Below are positions 62,960 to 64,000 of a stretch of DNA of 64,000 bases, piece after piece. Within the stretch, counting starts at the first letter, position 1. Each line of letters starts with the position of its first letter. The stretch covers positions 13,366,922-13,430,921 of the forward strand of contig NC_092678.1 in the NCBI RefSeq assembly GCF_964355755.1, given 5' to 3'. Made by a program: the position numbers and the translations under genes. The stretch is from Antedon mediterranea. Its lineage: Eukaryota > Echinodermata > Crinoidea > Comatulida > Antedonidae. The notes under the pieces are model-generated. The model saw only the letters and a program-made list of their open reading frames with translations, was not told where the DNA came from and ran no database searches.

Positions 62960-64000
62960 TCTATATATAAATTTACGTAAGGGCAAAATTCGATAAATCG
63001 CGGTTTATTTCTAGAATTTTTACTCGATGGTATATAAAGTTGGTTCGTACTTTCGGTACTTATTTTAACCACCTGATGTAACCCTGTTCACTAATTAAAT
63101 TGTGTTAGATAATTAGTTATTGACGATTAAAACGAATTTAGGTTCAACGATTTGCCCCAAATAGGGGTGTTCTCCGATCGTGGTATACACTGTCTAATGG
63201 ATGTCCAACTTGAAAAATACCCGCACACAATAATACTAGGACGCTTCGCATTTTCCTATCTCCTCCTACGATAATTGTTTTTAATAGCTGAAAACCGGTT
63301 GAACTGCCCGAGTACAGCATCATAATGTTGAAGACAGGCCGATTTTCTTTAAAAAATACTATTTTGATAGATTTAGTTTACGTTTTTACAAATGTATTGA
63401 TTTGCGATGAATGGAACATTCCAATCTCTCAGTCTGCCAGTTTGGTTTAACACAAGTAGGTAAATGTATGAGCCCTTGGAAAATAAACTTGCAATACTTT
63501 GACAATACAGTACCGCAAATACCTATTAACCATTTTTGGTCGTCATTTGAATCGAACATTTCTTACTGTGAATACTGTTAGATGTAAAAAAATATATACA
63601 AACATTTCTTACTGTGAATACTGTTAGATGTAAAAAAATATATACAAATAAACTTTATTACTGTGATTATGGGTAGGCTCTACTGTTAGATATATAAACA
63701 CGTAATATACAAATAAACTTTATTACTGACAGTTGCTTCTCAACGTTTGCATTAATTAATAATTACAAAAAATATAAACGTCGTAGTGGTGTATCGTTAC
63801 ATGTACTTTACTATTTCAATCGACTATGACAGTGACAGTTTTAACAAAGTATTAAATTGCAAATGTTTTACTATATTTAGTCACCGTTAGTGGTATATTA
63901 TTTATAGGCCTATAACAAATGAAAACAATATTTCGTTACTCACGTAGATAAAGAATATATTTAAACATTTTTCCTCTTTGTACCTATCCTCTTTCCCATC
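62960..64000 (+). mobile_element. Helitron-like non-autonomous element, copy B (cut by window end)
   Basis: Begins TCTATATATAAATTTACG directly at the CTAG end of copy A and repeats it with roughly 90% identity (62,960-63,427 against 61,509-61,977; 63,777-64,000 against about 62,433-62,665). A unique stretch with an exact 46-bp tandem duplication (63,556-63,648) lies between. Confidence 0.7.
63556..63648 (+). repeat. 46-bp exact tandem duplication
   Basis: Unit starting AACATTTCTTACTGTGAATA and ending in AAAAATATATAC, present twice. Partial related units (AATAAACTTTATTACTG) follow to about 63,730. Confidence 0.85.

Overview
This is animal genomic DNA, and almost all of it is transposable elements. 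It is AT-rich, has split genes with GT-AG introns, and is scattered with the AGGCCTA motif. It carries an NK2-class homeobox exon plus CR1-, RTE-, Rex1- and Tx1-like LINEs, Gypsy, Penelope, PIF/Harbinger, Mutator-like and Helitron-like elements. Virus-type 2A peptides sit inside LINE proteins, as is known in sea urchins. I infer a marine invertebrate deuterostome, most likely an echinoderm; the species cannot be fixed from the sequence. No rRNA genes, CRISPR arrays or bacterial-type operons are seen.

Layout. 1-15.7 kb is a LINE graveyard: an L1/Tx1-like element (A), an I/CR1-type element (B, same family as D), a minus-strand CR1-like element with a PHD finger and a 2A-like motif (C), and a minus-strand RTE-like element (F) split by a plus-strand CR1/L2-like element (E). 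15.7-17.2 kb holds nested inverted-repeat elements with a 7-bp target duplication. 19.5-26.0 kb is a young Gypsy element (LTRs nearly identical) that lacks the integrase catalytic core but has an extra C2H2 zinc-finger ORF. 26.5-39.4 kb is a large palindrome. Each arm carries a decayed gene of an uncharacterised transposon-associated protein family and an array of roughly 155-bp repeats. A 9.2-kb PIF/Harbinger element interrupts one arm, and LINE D, nearly intact, sits in an intron of that Harbinger element.

40.6-43 kb holds Penelope-like debris with a hammerhead-ribozyme-like core, a GIY-YIG remnant and tRNA-like fragments. 43-45.6 kb has three more LINE remnants. 46.48-46.88 kb is the only convincing host gene: the last exon of an NK2-family homeobox gene, minus strand. 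48.6-49.5 kb is a Penelope reverse-transcriptase remnant. 49.5-58.7 kb is a Russian-doll nest: a Helitron-like copy contains a TA-flanked element, which contains a tandem hairpin/CTAG repeat, then an ATT-flanked MITE, a 7-bp-TSD element, a 9-bp-TSD Mutator-like element and an 8-bp-TSD foldback element. For four of these layers a related copy elsewhere in the window shows the unoccupied site. 58.8-59.75 kb has LINE remnants, and 61.5-64 kb has two Helitron-like copies joined head to tail.

How the genes work together. The only set of genes that could form a functional system is the Harbinger pair: a spliceable Myb/SANT-like DNA-binding protein on the plus strand and a DDE transposase on the minus strand with one homopolymer frameshift. 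In this superfamily the two proteins act together in transposition. Everything else is an autonomous or non-autonomous element fragment. The nesting order gives a relative insertion chronology.
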